Positions 52,322 to 64,000 of a stretch of 64,000 nt of DNA are shown here, piece by piece. The stretch comes from Leptasterias polaris (taxonomy: Eukaryota > Echinodermata > Asteroidea > Forcipulatida > Asteriidae), in contig JAZGTN010000009.1 of assembly GCA_037783415.1 (NCBI GenBank), forward strand, positions 10,416,001-10,480,000, written 5' to 3'. The notes beneath the pieces were generated by a model. It was not told the origin of the DNA. It saw nothing but the letters and a program-made list of their open reading frames with translations, and did no database searches. The translations under genes were made by a program, and so were the position numbers. Within the stretch, counting starts at the first letter, position 1; every line of letters starts with the position of its first letter.

Positions 52322-54060
52322 TCAGTTAGTGGCCTGACGTTTCGACCCTAGCAGAGTCTTTCTCGAAGGCTAAATGACAACACACAACACAACTTAAGCA
52401 GACAAGAGTGGTAAACTTCATCAATTTCCCTCAAGCTTTGGGACACTGCTCAGGAGACAGGAGCCTTTCTCCAGGCCATTGGCTTTTGACCTCGCTAGGG
52501 AGCTGCTTGTCAAAAGGTCAAAGGTCGAGGATGAGACAATGCATGCGACGATTTGGAAAAGGGGTATGGTTTGTACAGTAGTTTATGGTTTATAATGTTT
52601 CCATTCAAATTCTTTCAATTCGCAATCTTTCCAATAACAGTCCTCCCACAAGTTTCCATTTACAGTTTTTCCATTAACAGTCGTTTTGTTGACGTTTTGT
52701 TTTGTTTTTTTCAAAATTGGTGATTTGAAATTCAAATTAACAATTTTTCCATTTGCAGTCTTTCTATTTAGTCCTTCCAATTACAAGTTTCCATTTACAA
52801 TGTTTTCCATTTTCAGTCTTTTGAAAATTGTTAGTTTTAAATTCAAATTTACAATTTGTCCATTAATACAATCTCTACAATTACAATCTTCCGATTTACA
52901 GTTTTTCCGTTAAACAATTCTTCCATGTACAATCCCACTATTTGCAATCTTTCTATTATTTTCCCCATAATCTTTCCATTTCCAATCTTTTCCATTTTCC
53001 ATTTTTCCATTTACAATAGGTACATTTAAAGTCTTTCCATTTCCAATCTTTTCCATTATCAATATTTTAACTAACAGTTTGTCCTTTAACAATCATTTAA
53101 TTTCCATTTCAAAATTTAACTTTTTTTATTAATCCCCTGATGCTGATTTTAATAGAAAATATGAAAGTATGTTCATGGTATGCATCATATATATATTCAG
53201 CAATACATTTATATCGAAATCATGCCCTGGGTGATTAATTCCAACAATTTATTTTCTTAGATTACGGAGAATCTTTTTGACCCATTTTGTCGAGGAGTCT
53301 TGACAGAGGAAATTGACAGAGTTAAGTGTCCGCTCCTGCTTCCCTCCACTGTTTAATTTTGAAAGAAAGTACAGCTCAGTCGTCCTAGAAGGTCTCCTTG
53401 GACCAGCAAGTGAGTACACTATTTTGGGTCTGGGGAATAGGGCCTACTAAGTCCGGGGAATAGGGCCTCAGTAACAAAAGTAATCTTTTTGTTCCTGTAA
53501 CATGCTGGAAAAAAGAGGGTCAGTTTGAAAGAAACTTTATACAGATATTTTTGTTATAAGTGAAAAATAAGCGGGAGGGTATATAATAATGTCGTCTTCG
53601 ACAAAAGTGTTGCAAGAGTAGTCAAGTTGCAAGAGTAGTCAAGTGGAAATACATGAATAGAGAGAGTGGAGGGAGAAAAGCAGAAAGCATTCAGAGAAGG
53701 CAGGGGGTAGCAGGGATTATGAAGACAAAGGGGGGGGGGGGGGGGGGGGGTTATGAAGGGAAGGGGATAGCTTGACCACAAGAAGTTGGGAACACAAAGG
53801 ACAAAATGGAAGGTTAGAAGAGAGGTAAATAATTAGTTAATACAATGAAGGGCAGACTAATAAAGTGGATAACTGTGGGAAAAGGAGAAGGCAAAAACAA
53901 ATATTCATGTATTTCCACTTGACTACTCTTGCAACTCTTGTCTGCTTGTATGTGTGTTGTGTGTTGTCATTTAGCCTTCGAGAAAGACTCTGCTAGGGTC
54001 GAAACGTCAGGCCACTAACTTATTTTTTGCATTTATACCACAGGTCCTTTTGGTTGGTAA
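52322..54060. mobile_element. inverted-repeat element with hammerhead-like arms
   Basis: About 80 bp at 52322-52400 (TTAGTGGCCTGACGTTTCGA ... AATGACAACACACAACAC) recurs inverted at 53945-54025. Each arm contains a stem-loop order like a hammerhead: GCCT / AGGC, GACTC / GGGTC, then GAAACGTC. An inner inverted pair (AGTAGTCAAGTGGAAATACA at 53633 and its complement near 53910) lies inside. T-rich cryptic repeats fill 52597-53105; a poly-G run is at 53731-53750. No coding region. Confidence 0.55.
52597..53105. repeat. cryptic T-rich repeat (TTTCCATTTACAATC-like)
   Basis: About 25 degenerate units of TTTCCATTTACAGTCT at roughly 20-bp spacing. ORFs on both strands here are low-complexity by-products. 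Confidence 0.75.
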
Positions 54061-54579
54061 GCAGTTTGCAACAGCTAATTCTATTGTCTCATTAACAAAT
54101 CGGTACGGCCATCCCCTTTTGTTAGTTATTTACAATGTTTCACATGGAGAACTTGGTTTTATCTCAGAATATTTCCTTCTCCAGCTTTTAGTGCCTCCGT
54201 ATTTTACCTTTTTTTCTTGGGTGTGATCTAAATCTGTAAATTGTGACAACAGTTTGCACACAGCAATCCAAGCGGACATTAATTTGCTCCATCCCTTCAA
54301 GCGATTGGGGTCGGAAGGGGGTTCTATAGAGTGAGGTAAACAAGCCGTGATCATTTATACGTATACGCAATCAATTTTCACATAAAAAAAAAAGCAACAC
54401 TCTCCGACCATGGAGTTAGAAATAGATTTCTACCTCTGTGCTCCGACACAATGCGATGCGACCTCGCCACATCACCTTAATGAGACATCCCCGTGCACAA
54501 CTGTATATACCCTTCAATAATAGACGGTGAAAATCTAATTTGAAATTAATTAAGACTTCGATGAAGCAAGCAGCAATCT
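54061..54579. other. no feature recognised
   Basis: Intergenic; short minus ORFs without motifs. Confidence 0.4.
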
Positions 54580-54815
54580 ATAGATAGGTTGCAATATGAC
54601 GTAAATCGGCCATCTTTACGGGGGGCAATTTGGAACACACAGTCATGCGTTACGCGGGAGAACGGAGTGCAGCACGCGCACATTTCACAAAACTCATTGC
54701 ATGATTGGTTAGTGAATGACGCGGCTGCGTTAATAATTTGAGCGCTTGACGCGCCTGCAAGCCAAAATGCGATTTGCCCGTAAAGATGGCGTCTACTGGG
54801 AACTATCTATATTTC
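54580..54815. mobile_element. MITE with CTATAGATAG ends
   Basis: Left TATAGATAGGTTGCAATATG then CGGCCATCTTTACGGG; right CCCGTAAAGATGGCGTC then ACTATCTATA. Related ends occur at 59858-60045. Confidence 0.7.
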
Positions 54816-54863
54816 AAGACCAACTGTTAAGGAAAAAAATCCTCCTTTGGTTGCTTCACTTAA

Positions 54864-56406
54864 AGAGCGGTTACAGGATGCTCTGAATTTTTTAGTTTTT
54901 ACATTTTTCCAATAGATGGAGTCCCAAAGAAATATAAAACATTATTATGAGTCCCTTACCTCACGCTAAAACAGAGTAAAAAAGTCTTTTCCTCGAAACA
55001 CTCCCAGCCCAAAATCTGAAAACGCGAGGTCAAACAAACCATGCGTAACAGGATTCGTGATGTCACCGGCAGTAGTTTGGACCTGCCTATATGAATGTAC
55101 AAAGCTAACGCAATATAAACCGCCAAGCTCCACCATTTGCAATCAATACGGCTGAAAATGTGACTCTTCAATGGACGATCCAATAGGTTAAAAACCAGCA
55201 AGACAATTTACAACGGATTTGTGATTTAGGGATTTTCGTTCTTGAATGGGCAAGGCGATTCCGCAGCTCGGCTTGATTTTGAGTACATCGATCCACATAT
55301 CGCAAGTAGACTGGTACTTTGTTTACGTAAATGTTATCACTATGGCGAGGCATGAGGACCCAGTCTACATAAATCCATCCAGCTCAAAGGTTTTTTTTTA
55401 TCCTGTCCGCGGACCGGCTGACCGCGCAAAAAATCCCAATTAGGAGCCAACAGTCTTCCTCGAGTGTAAGCATTGTTACCAAGTACAGCGATGTACGTGC
55501 TTGGATTTGTCCACAAAATGTTTTGAGAATCATTTAATTTGTCATAAAAATTTACTATTTGGCTATACATTATCATTATTAAATGTTTTCTGACTTTTAT
55601 AGAATAAACTGGAGACAAGAAAAAGAAACAAAAGGGTACTAATAAATATTGCGATTATCTTGGGAAATCGACTATCTAGGTACATGGTAACCACGTGTAT
55701 AAAGCAGATTGATGCCGTGAGCTTACTATCCAGGAAGACTATTGGCTCAAAAACGGGATCCTTATAGGGGCATCAACCAACCCGCGGACAAGATAAAACA
55801 GATTGACCTGGGGTACGTTTTCGCGGCTGGAACCAATAACTGTTTCGGTCATTGGCCAGTGTTAACCGATGGCCAAAATTCAACCGAAACAGTTTTTGGT
55901 TACTAAAACGTTATTGATGTCAACACGTGCGCCAGTGTTTAGTACAACGACTCGACGTGAATGGTTGATCGTAATACGTCGGGTGCGAATCGATTCGCAG
56001 AATCGCGTCAGATTTCTAGGCCTTAATTACCCTATGTAGACTTCATTTTACAACAATACATTTGAAGGATACCCTGGATTGACAGTAAGGTTTCTTTAAT
56101 GTATAATGTATGTGTTGTTTCTTCTTGATTGTGTTTTGTTTCCCCCCAAATGTATGTTTATGTGTGTGTGTCATATGCCGATCGTGTGTTTTTAGGCGCC
56201 GATGACGTCAAGGGGTCATTGCATATCATTATCATAGATAAGCAGTTTTTGACTCTCGGCTGAAAAAGCCGAGCATTTTTGACTTGAATTCTTTATTAAT
56301 AAATGCAAATGTTATGCGTAAAATAGTTATTAACCGGTAACTACGATGTATATTCGACCATAAAAAGGCATTAAGTGCAATTTTGAGAGCATCCTGTAAC
56401 CGCTCT
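54864..56406. mobile_element. TTAA-flanked (Kolobok/piggyBac-like) element, 1543 bp, composite
   Basis: Ends AGAGCGGTTACAGGATGCTC and GAGCATCCTGTAACCGCTCT, flanked by TTAA (54860-54863, 56407-56410). The internal block 55537-56023 is clearly homologous to 45437-46173 inside the intron 5 hAT, so it is probably a separate inserted element. No transposase. Confidence 0.78.
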
Positions 56407-56410
56407 TTAA

Positions 56411-56739
56411 TATTTTGACCAATTTTATTGATGGGGTTTTAACAACGGTACGTGTCCAACAGCGGAATATAGGAATATTGATTTTCACAGGTTGTGCGGT
56501 TTAATTATCTTCCCGTTTCTTGTGGCGTGGCCTTTCTAAATTGGTAAAGGATGAATCGTAGAGTAGTGCATGTTTTTGTGTTTTTAACTTATGGGGTGGT
56601 TTTTTATTTATTTGTGTTTTATTGTATCTTAGAATTTTGCCTATCAATTTAACGTTGACAAAACCAGCCTATGACCCCCCACCTTTTAGCATAATGTGTT
56701 TTAGGTGAAATCATAGTCGTTGAACAAGTGTTTTCATCT
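56411..56739. other. no feature recognised
   Basis: AT-rich intergenic DNA; CATTAACGTTGACAAAACCAG-like words near 56650 resemble 2465. Confidence 0.4.
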
Positions 56740-56745
56740 AAACTT

Positions 56746-56909
56746 AATAATAATAATAATAACGGCTTCTTTTATAGCGCGCATATCTGTCACTCACAGT
56801 GACACTCAAGGCGCAACAAGTGTCACGACCGGGACTCGTACCCACACTCTGCTGATCTGAAACACCAGAGCTTGAGTCCGGTGCTCTTATCCGCTCGGTC
56901 ACGACACGC
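56746..56909 (-). repeat. tRNA-Leu-like SINE, internally deleted, AAACTT duplication
   Basis: It retains the (ATT)n tail, the GCGCGCATATCTGTCACTCA 3' part and the complete tRNA-like head, but lacks the central body. It is flanked by AAACTT (56740-56745, 56910-56915). Confidence 0.87.
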
Positions 56910-56915
56910 AAACTT

Positions 56916-57536
56916 CAACCCAATCAAGGTTGCATCATTCCTCGTCTGGCCTCGTTGCGTGGCTAAAACGAGTGTAAATCCCCGGTACAAGTACACACCA
57001 TATAATATATTGACGCGCGTACATACGCGTCATTAGCCGTACACAAAAATCCTGGTTCGTCATGGACGCGCTAAAAAGTCACGTGAACACGCGCTGAAGA
57101 TGAAACAATAAAATAGGCCTAAATAATACTGTAAGGCTATACTATTTGACAGGTTTGTGGTACATTTTGAAGACTCATTTCATGGAATAAATAACAAAAA
57201 GCAAGATTCATCAACTCAACATTAACCACCCTGAATACGGAATCATTTGAAAATCTTATCACAAGGGGACAGTCATTTATTTTTCACTGAAAGTTGAATA
57301 AAGTTTTAGATCATCATAGTAGGCCTATATTCAATTCAAAAATAACAGTTGGTAGTAATTCATGGCACAATACAGAAAAAAAAATATTTGTAGTGGTAGA
57401 TTACCATTGAAATTAGGCCTACCACTTGAAATATTATCATTGGAGATATACATTCTCTATTGTAAAGTACACCGTACTTCCTGAGTATTCTCATTCATTT
57501 TTATTTTGAACACATGAAATCGACCGAACTTACTCT
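56916..57536. other. no feature recognised
   Basis: Contains GACGCGCGTACATACGCGTC (57013), a short palindromic CpG-rich word; otherwise AT-rich. Confidence 0.4.
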
Positions 57537-57540
57537 TTAA

Positions 57541-57893
57541 AGGCCCTGTACACTATTGGTAAGATCGAAAAACACAAATGTTCACAGATTCACACATAAC
57601 TTACATGATTTAAAGTAAGTAATGGTAGAAAGGGTTCCTTAAAATATTTCTGTCTAAAATGCTATCGTTTCTGAGAAATGAGTAATTAAACAATAGTTTT
57701 TATCGCGCGCGATAATAAACTCGATGTTTGAAAAACAGAAAACACATAAGGTCTCTTTTCACTATTTTCTCGTGACCTCGATGACCAATTGAGCTCAAAT
57801 TTTCACAGGTTTGTTATTTCATGTTGTGGTTGATTACACAAAACATGAACACTGTGATTATTTTGTCAGCTCTGCCAATCCTGTATAATACCT
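57541..57893. mobile_element. TTAA-flanked short element, 353 bp
   Basis: Starts AGGCCCTGTACACTATTGG after TTAA (57537-57540) and ends ATAATACCT before TTAA (57894-57897). The start resembles a repeat I associate with echinoderm genomes; that link is from memory and unverified. Ends are only weakly inverted. Confidence 0.5.
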
Positions 57894-57897
57894 TTAA

Positions 57898-59854
57898 ATT
57901 AACAAGTGAAAGAAAGTGGCCATCATTGTATAAAAGATGACATTGGCACCACAGACTCCCATTGCGTATAATACACTTCTTTATTTACCAACTTGAATAT
58001 TACCATTGTACAATATACATGTAAAATGCCCTCCAGAACATCGCCATTATTGATTGGAGAATGTAACTGTGTGAACGTAGACCATGCATCGTTTGATTTT
58101 TTAAAGTAAAGAACAAAGCATTTAAGTAAAATACAGTTAGGAGGGTCAGGAATAGTTCAAATGAGATAAGTAGGCCTATAGTTTAGTAAGGAAAACGATT
58201 TAACCGCCCGAGTTTGCTGAAACGATGTTTAGATTTCAAGACACAAGCAGTCAAAAGACACCCAAGGCTAATTATTTAGGCCCTTTGTACAGTTCTCGTT
58301 TTTTCGTGAATATTGTCATTGAATAACAAAGTCCCAATAGGTGCCTCTCGTTAACGGCTGCCGGTAATTTTTATGGCGATTATTTTTCATAAGGTTAAGG
58401 GATGAACACAATAGTTTTTGAAGCCTTTTATCTGGCATAAAATGCTCATACTGATTAATTGCTAAGCCACTAGTTTTTGATAGTATCATCACAATGAAAG
58501 AAATTTAATAGTTGTTTTGTGGTTACAAATGAGCGTGGTTTTGGTGAAAGCTACAAAATGTCATCATCATTAGCATTACAATTGTTACAAGTCATGTGTG
58601 AAGGGGAAAATTAAATGTATTTATATCAACGATTGCCATTGACTTGACTAATGCGTATACCACAGACTATAATTTTATGTTGATGTTACTTTTTATTGCA
58701 ATAAACAAGCTTGTGAGTGTTTCCTCCTACCGCATGTTATGGTGTATCACTTTTGGCGGCAGGGCGGTCCAGTGGCTAAAAGATTAACTACAGTCACTGT
58801 GAATAAGTACACTTATAGGCCTATTCATATAAAAATCTGATTACGTAAAAATAAAGTAATCTTATCTAAATTTAAAGCAAAATCATAAAGTCTTGGTTGG
58901 TAGAACACCCAATACCAAGTACAGCATGGGTAGCCTACCTACCCAATGAAGAACATTCATCATTGTTTTCAGAAAATTCGTTTTCAGAACATTCATAAAC
59001 AAAACAGTGTCGTCGGCTGGAATTCTTTGCCGTCAATTCAAATTCCCTTAATGCCCATGTTATTACATAACATCATACTATGATTCTATTCTCTAAATAT
59101 AAAAGAATGGCTTAGGCCACCCCCTTACCACAAACCCTCCCAAATTGGAATGCTTCTGAAAGAAAACCACTTATGCAAGAACTGAGAAGGCCTAGTAATA
59201 GATTTTTTTTTATGGGGGGATGGACTAAAGTAAAAACACAAAAAAATCACGAGAAAAGTATTTTTAAAAAGAGTCTTTTTTTTTAATCAATGGAAACGAA
59301 AAGAACAGAAATATCATACACAGCTAATGTTCCCATATAAAGCGACCACCATAACCCTTTTAATATCTGTCATGAATAATGGGCCTAAAGCAAATCTTCA
59401 GTCGCCCATTAGGCATTAGTACAAGCAAATGCAATTTTATGAAGCGGAAATTGACATAACTGTTTTTACTAAACGGGGTTTATCCCCTTTTAATTTTGCA
59501 GGAGGAAAACTCGTGAAAGCTTGCCAAAAAAGGTACATTCGGGCGAACAAGTATCACGACAAATCAGTGAAAAATGTTTGTAATTTCCGAAACTAACACC
59601 ATCAGAACTAGGAGTTTTGCCAGTCTTTTATACTGTTTTTAAAACAAGCTCATTTACTTCCCTAAAATAACATAGGGATAATTCAATACTGTAAGGGAGC
59701 CACGAACTAAAAGACCGACCATGATGATGTTCAGCAGTACTAATAAAGCACTAGTTTAAAAGTAAGTCACTAATGCGCGTTCAAACTTTTTACCTTGTTC
59801 ACGTGACCAATGGCCGCACTCATGCTAGAACCTGCGTATGTACGCGCGTCCGAT
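57898..59854. other. no feature recognised over about 2 kb
   Basis: AT-rich DNA without sizeable ORFs, tandem repeats or clear inverted repeats. It is the longest quiet stretch in the window. Confidence 0.5.
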
Positions 59855-59857
59855 CTA

Positions 59858-60045
59858 GGTATTATATAGATGGATTGCAATACGCGTCATTGACCGCCAT
59901 CCTTGATGTAAAACAATTGAAAAGTGCACGCGTGTACGCGCTACGCACGACTCTCAGCCAATGATAGCTCTTCACGCGTGCACAATTCATCAAAGATGGC
60001 GGCCAATGACGTCTATTGCAATCCATCTATTCTATATCTATGGTA
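59858..60045. mobile_element. palindromic MITE with ATGGATTGCAATA ends
   Basis: AGATGGATTGCAATACGCGT then CATTGACCGCCATC pairs with GATGGCGGCCAATGACGTCT then ATTGCAATCCATCT. GTGCACGCGTG lies at both sides of the centre. Confidence 0.78.
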
Positions 60046-60795
60046 CACACGGGCAAGCTAATCGGACGCACCCTATAGTTGTAGTTACTTCTTATTGTCC
60101 ACTACATGGAAAGCAAGGTATATATCTTTGGTTTTTGGAAGCGTTCAATTGTTTTAATCCTATATAAATAATGTTGATGTATACAATAAAACTAACCTTT
60201 GAAAAATTCATTTCAAAGGGTGGTCTCGTTTTTGAGATATCGCCGAAAATCCGGAGCGAATTATGTCAATGAAGGAAGAATGGAATCCCTATTTATTTTA
60301 CACAATCTGAGAAGACTTATTTAGCAAAACCCAAGGAGAAAACTCTCAACATCTCGAACCGTAAGACGTCCTTCGCGTTCGTATTAACTGCCGTTTAGAC
60401 CCCACTTGTTTTGCCTGGTTACCAGGCCGTAACTAAGCTCAACAAAACAAATCACCTTGGCAACGTGTTTCTCGATTTAGAAAACCAGGCAGTTCCACCG
60501 TTGACTGGTAGTCGTTAATGAAGTTTCATTGTCTGTCAATATCGATCCACCTTCTAGGTCCTTTTGGTTTAATCTCGCCGGTTGGTTGGTTGGTTTGTTT
60601 GTTTGTTTCTTTGTTTCTGTCAGCGGAAGCGAAGTGGTGCCGCCCAGTCAAAGCTCGCCATTCCGGCATCAGGACTCGCCATGAAAGCAAGCTTTTAAGA
60701 GTGTCGCCCAATCTTCATGCCCGCTGCCCTCAAAATGGGTGAGTGATCGCTGCGTATTATGTGTTCTTATTCGTTGGGCGTGGTTCTTTATAGCG
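60046..60795. other. no gene recognised
   Basis: Contains a (GTTT/GTTG)n run at 60585-60615. ORFs at 60518-60742 lack motifs. Confidence 0.4.
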
Positions 60796-61195
60796 GGCCT
60801 GAATTTTACACTGGACCGCAGGCGCGAGTTTGAGGGATTAGCTTCGGGCCAGTCAACTCATGTACAAGTCGATAACGAAACCTCACTGTGAAATATCTTA
60901 TACAGAAACAAATCATGGTCAAATGTTGACTTTAAGTCTAATAGTTTTAAATTCTATTGAGTAAAGACAAATACCTACACCCATGAAGACAAATGAGACA
61001 AATCTCCTCTTGCATGTCATAAAGCTTTCTCATTTAAAAACAGTCAAATGCAGTCAAAAACTGTGTCAAGAAGTTTTCTTTCTCGTTTTGATTCTGGTCT
61101 TGTAAAAATAATGTTGGTCCGTTGAACATTTTCAGATTCAAATACTGTGGTCTTGAGGATTCCCCCCGCCCCCACCCCAAATTCGAGCCATGTAA
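60796..61195 (-). mobile_element. hAT-like MITE of the CAGGGCTCGAATTTT family, decayed
   Basis: Starts GGGCCTGAATTTTACACTGG then ACCGCAGG, the reverse complement of the right end of 38742-39130, and ends AAATTCGAGCCATG. Confidence 0.6.
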
Positions 61196-61910
61196 AGCCA
61201 TGTGCACCGTCGGGCTATAATGTGGTCTCTGATTTGTAACTTTCATGCTCTCCTAGTATTTCACCGTTTTTCTAAAACTCTGCAGCAAGGGACCTGTTTG
61301 GTCACAACGTTCCTCCGGTTTGTTGTCAGCACATGCCGGCAAGTTTTTTTTCTATTGGTTATAGGGAGTCTGTTTTGCATATCTTCAATTGTTTAGATAC
61401 AATTCATTTTTCACTTTTTAGGGGGTAATAAATAGCAACTTTTCTTGAAGTTGTTTTCAAATTGTTAAAATCATGCCGTTTTTCTCCACAAAAGTATTGC
61501 TGGAGATACAAAGTAAGAAATTCGTGCACTTTTAAGATATTTGTTAGCAAAGCAATTTGCCACAATTTGTACTCAACAAAGTAATTATCGCATCTTAATA
61601 AATTATTAACAATGTATGCTTCATTAATGGGGAAAATGACAAAAAATGTCGGTTCGAATGGTAATGATTTATGTTATGGGATAGATGTTTATATCATTCT
61701 TCCTCAAACCAAGCCGAAAAGAGGAGGGGATAAAATTGTTATCCCTTGTTCCTTTAAACCTAGCCGAAAAGTGAAAGGGGTTTTAATCCCTTGTTCCTAA
61801 AACTAATCGTCTTCAAGTGAAATGTTGTCCGTGTTCATAAGCTCGACAAAATGTGCGTCAAATTGCTAATCAATAACCGGAATTTATAATTTGTAAAATT
61901 GTTACCTTAA
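61196..61910. other. no feature recognised
   Basis: AT-rich; a short direct repeat CCTAGCCGAAAAG-like occurs at 61712 and 61760. Confidence 0.4.
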
Positions 61911-62153
61911 AGGGACACGTTGCCTTGGATCGGGCGAGTTGGTCTATAAAAAGCGTTTGTAACCGTTTGTTATGAAATGCATATGGTTAGAAAGATGTTT
62001 TAAAAGTAGAATACCTCGAAATTGCGTGGTTTTCCTTCTACTTTGCGAACTAACATGGCGCGCCATTTTGTTGAGTCAACAGTTTGACTCTACAAAATGG
62101 CCGACCGTGTTAGTTCACGATGTAAAGGAAAACCACGCAATTTCGAGGCATAT
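61911..62153. mobile_element. TTAA-start element fragment with a ~70-bp-arm palindrome
   Basis: CCTTAAAGGGACACGTTGCC (61907) has the layout of a TTAA-target element start. The palindrome 62011-62153 pairs CTCGAAATTGCGTGGTTTTC ... GTTAGTTC-type arms around GTTGAGTCAACAGTTTGACT. The far end of the larger element was not found. Confidence 0.6.
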
Positions 62154-62734
62154 TTTTTTTTTCAAGTTTTTTTTAGGGGGAGAGAAAAGGGTAAACAAAA
62201 AATGTGTTGCTTTAAAATCCTGTTTAGATAGCAATTTTCGAACTATAGTCCTAATAACCAAACACGAAAAACCAAAAGCAGACCTTACAAACGAGCCTGT
62301 ATGTTTTTTTGAATAAATTAAAGTTTGTTTAATTGACATCGTGTTTAAACGAAATCGTGTGTGCATAAAAACAGAATTTAATGCATTAATAGCTAAAAAT
62401 AAACCCTAGTTTGAGTGGATTGGAGGAAATGCATGCCTTTGTGTGCGTGTTAATGAAATTGAATGAATTTTAGCTAAAATTGGCTGGGGCATGGGAAAAC
62501 CTACACATACTCTTTGTTTTGGTTAATTATTTTTGAAGGGTTTTTGTTGGGCTTATACTGTGTACAATTTTTAATGTTACTTTGTATGTATTTTGGCCGC
62601 AATTCAGTTGTTGGGTTCGATGGATATCAAATCAAATTGTCAGTTTGCTTTCAATTGATTATTCTGCTCGCGCTAGTTTTGTTTGTTTGTTGTTTTCTCC
62701 CAAAACCCACCCCACCCCATCCCAACCCCTTCAC
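62154..62734. other. no gene recognised
   Basis: AT-rich; short ORFs only. Confidence 0.4.
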
Positions 62735-62870
62735 TCATTCAGGAAAGGGGTTCAGGCCTTATTCATCGCTTCACCTAGGATGTGGAATCGTCTTTCTGAT
62801 GACATCAAACAATCCCTCTCAGCAGCCATCTTAAAAATTTCACTTAAAACTATTTGTTTGGGGTTTGTTT
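62735..62870 (+). mobile_element. LINE reverse-transcriptase C-terminal fragment
   Basis: The frame reads ALFIASPRMWNRLSDDIKQS then a FKKSLKT-like ISLKTICL, the usual end of a CR1/L2-type ORF2. A G-rich tract (62860-62940) follows. Confidence 0.6.
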
Positions 62871-62993
62871 GGGGGTGTTTGTTGGGGGCGGGGGGGTTAT
62901 GGGGGGGTTTCGGGGTTTTTTGGGGGGGAGGGGGGGTTCAAGAGCTGTTCTGTGCAACGCTACTCTAAACTCTCGGGTCAGCTAGAATTGACC

Positions 62994-63192
62994 TAGGCTT
63001 TTGACAATGCCATCGTGGCTTGGACAGCATTGTAAACAGCGGATCTATTGGAAAGGGAGACCACGCGTGCGAGCCGAGGTGCGAAGCCAGTGGTTTCGTC
63101 ACTCGCGTGTGTGGTGGTCTCCCCTTCCGGTCGCTTGAGATCGCGGCGCTACGATGCTGTCCAAGCCACGAAGGCCTTGACAAAAGGCTATA
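62994..63192. mobile_element. palindromic MITE, about 200 bp
   Basis: CTTTTGACAATGCCATCGTG then GCTTGGACAGCAT pairs with ATGCTGTCCAAGCCACGAAG then GCCTTGACAAAAGG. An inner GGGAGACCAC / GTGGTCTCCCC pair is also present. Confidence 0.75.
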
Positions 63193-63293
63193 GAACTCTA
63201 TAGAATTGACCCAGATTGGGACCCTTTATGCCATGATGACCAGGAGCCTTCCTCAGAATGACCCAGAAATGTGTCAAACTGACGCAATATCTG

Positions 63294-63969
63294 AATAGGC
63301 TGTGCAAGTCTCGCGCGCATTCGAACTTCCGGGACCATAGTGGTCCCAACCATATGGAGTTTTACGTGGGCGAGATTTTGTTTCGTCAATTATTTTAGTT
63401 TAACGTAGGTTATGACCTAGAAAAGTATACATGTTGTTGGAATGTAATACTAAGTGATAACAAAATATGAAAGTAAAACCAATTCAACAATATAACGAAG
63501 AAAACCCAAGAATTAAACTTGACCTCAGCTTCCGGTTATTGCAAAAAATTAAGAATTTTGTGCTCGCCTCCGATCATAAAACTTACGTTAACGCTTGTTT
63601 TGTATGCGCAATTATAATCGCCAGATGCTGTAATTGCAAAGCAAACCCTTTTCATTGCAGTCTATGGTTGTTGAGGCGTCAGCATCCTCTTTAAACTGCG
63701 ATACGGGTCCATTTAAGACCCGTTTGACCTTCACGAATCCGCGTAAGGGGTTTCTAAAAAGTTAACATCAAATAGGCATCCTTGTCCCAGAGTTTTAATT
63801 TGTTTTCAATAATAATATACACACTATTGTGATTTTTTTTTCAAAAGCTAAACCTTTTCATAAAATTGTAATGATTAATTTAAAACAAAGATTTAATTTC
63901 AGAAATAAAAATGTTCTTCGTTTGACGTGTTTTCTCGTTCGGATACGCGCGAGACTTGCACAGTCTATT
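63294..63969. mobile_element. inverted-repeat element at the right edge, 676 bp
   Basis: Left AATAGGCTGTGCAAGTCTCG then CGCGC, right GCGCGAGACTTGCACAGTCT then ATT. The interior has no recognised ORF. Confidence 0.7.
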
Positions 63970-64000
63970 AAAATCCCATTTTTCACCAGTTCTGTACGGG

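Noticed and set aside
52583..53092. Lys/Asn-rich ORFs on both strands
   Set aside because: Low-complexity translation of the cryptic T-rich repeat.
51902..53750. Poly-C and poly-G tracts as G-quadruplex regulatory sites
   Set aside because: Simple homopolymer runs next to repeats; likely slippage or assembly noise, with no nearby gene.

Overview
This window is eukaryotic and almost entirely non-coding. Intron-containing gene structure, tRNA-derived SINEs, non-LTR (LINE) 3' ends and dozens of short inverted-repeat DNA transposons rule out a prokaryote or virus. The frequent ACATGTA-type and TAGGCCTA-type words, and a TTAA-flanked repeat beginning AGGCCCTGTACACTATTGG, suggest a marine deuterostome invertebrate. 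An echinoderm, perhaps a sea star, is my best guess, but that is inference from sequence texture and not a database match.

One gene is well supported. Six exons on the + strand between 37268 and 48403 splice in phase into a 480-residue protein. I read it as the orthologue of snRNA-activating protein complex subunit 2 (SNAPC2/SNAP45). The N-terminal WSA..K..LLRFL / EIR..LSKL Myb-like block, the YESIYKYI segment, the ESLIVLECL segment and the C-terminal GLGSLNPFNIPVKLLE tail match the vertebrate protein in order. Its five introns hold most of the right-centre of the window and are packed with transposons. The last intron contains 13 essentially identical 48-bp repeats, each a copy of the 3' half of a tRNA-like SINE with an RNA polymerase III B box.

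Layout. 1-5.7 kb: a possible exon fragment, a piggyBac-like MITE and other MITEs. 5.7-7.9 kb: a large 47-bp minisatellite. 8-15 kb: tandem repeats, a hAT element with an exact 8-bp target duplication, and a MITE. 15.9-26.6 kb: two copies of a TA-flanked element (one carrying a nested hAT), plus two further hAT-like elements with 5-6 bp duplications. 26.6-36.8 kb: hairpin MITEs, a tRNA-Leu-like SINE and a ~100-bp tandem repeat. 37.2-48.4 kb: SNAPC2. 48.4-56.4 kb: nested transposons, including two repeat families with hammerhead-ribozyme-like secondary structure. 56.4-64 kb: a SINE, TTAA-flanked elements, palindromic MITEs and a LINE remnant.

Most long open reading frames here are artefacts of tandem repeats. 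I found no convincing second protein gene. Weak candidate exons are listed at low confidence.
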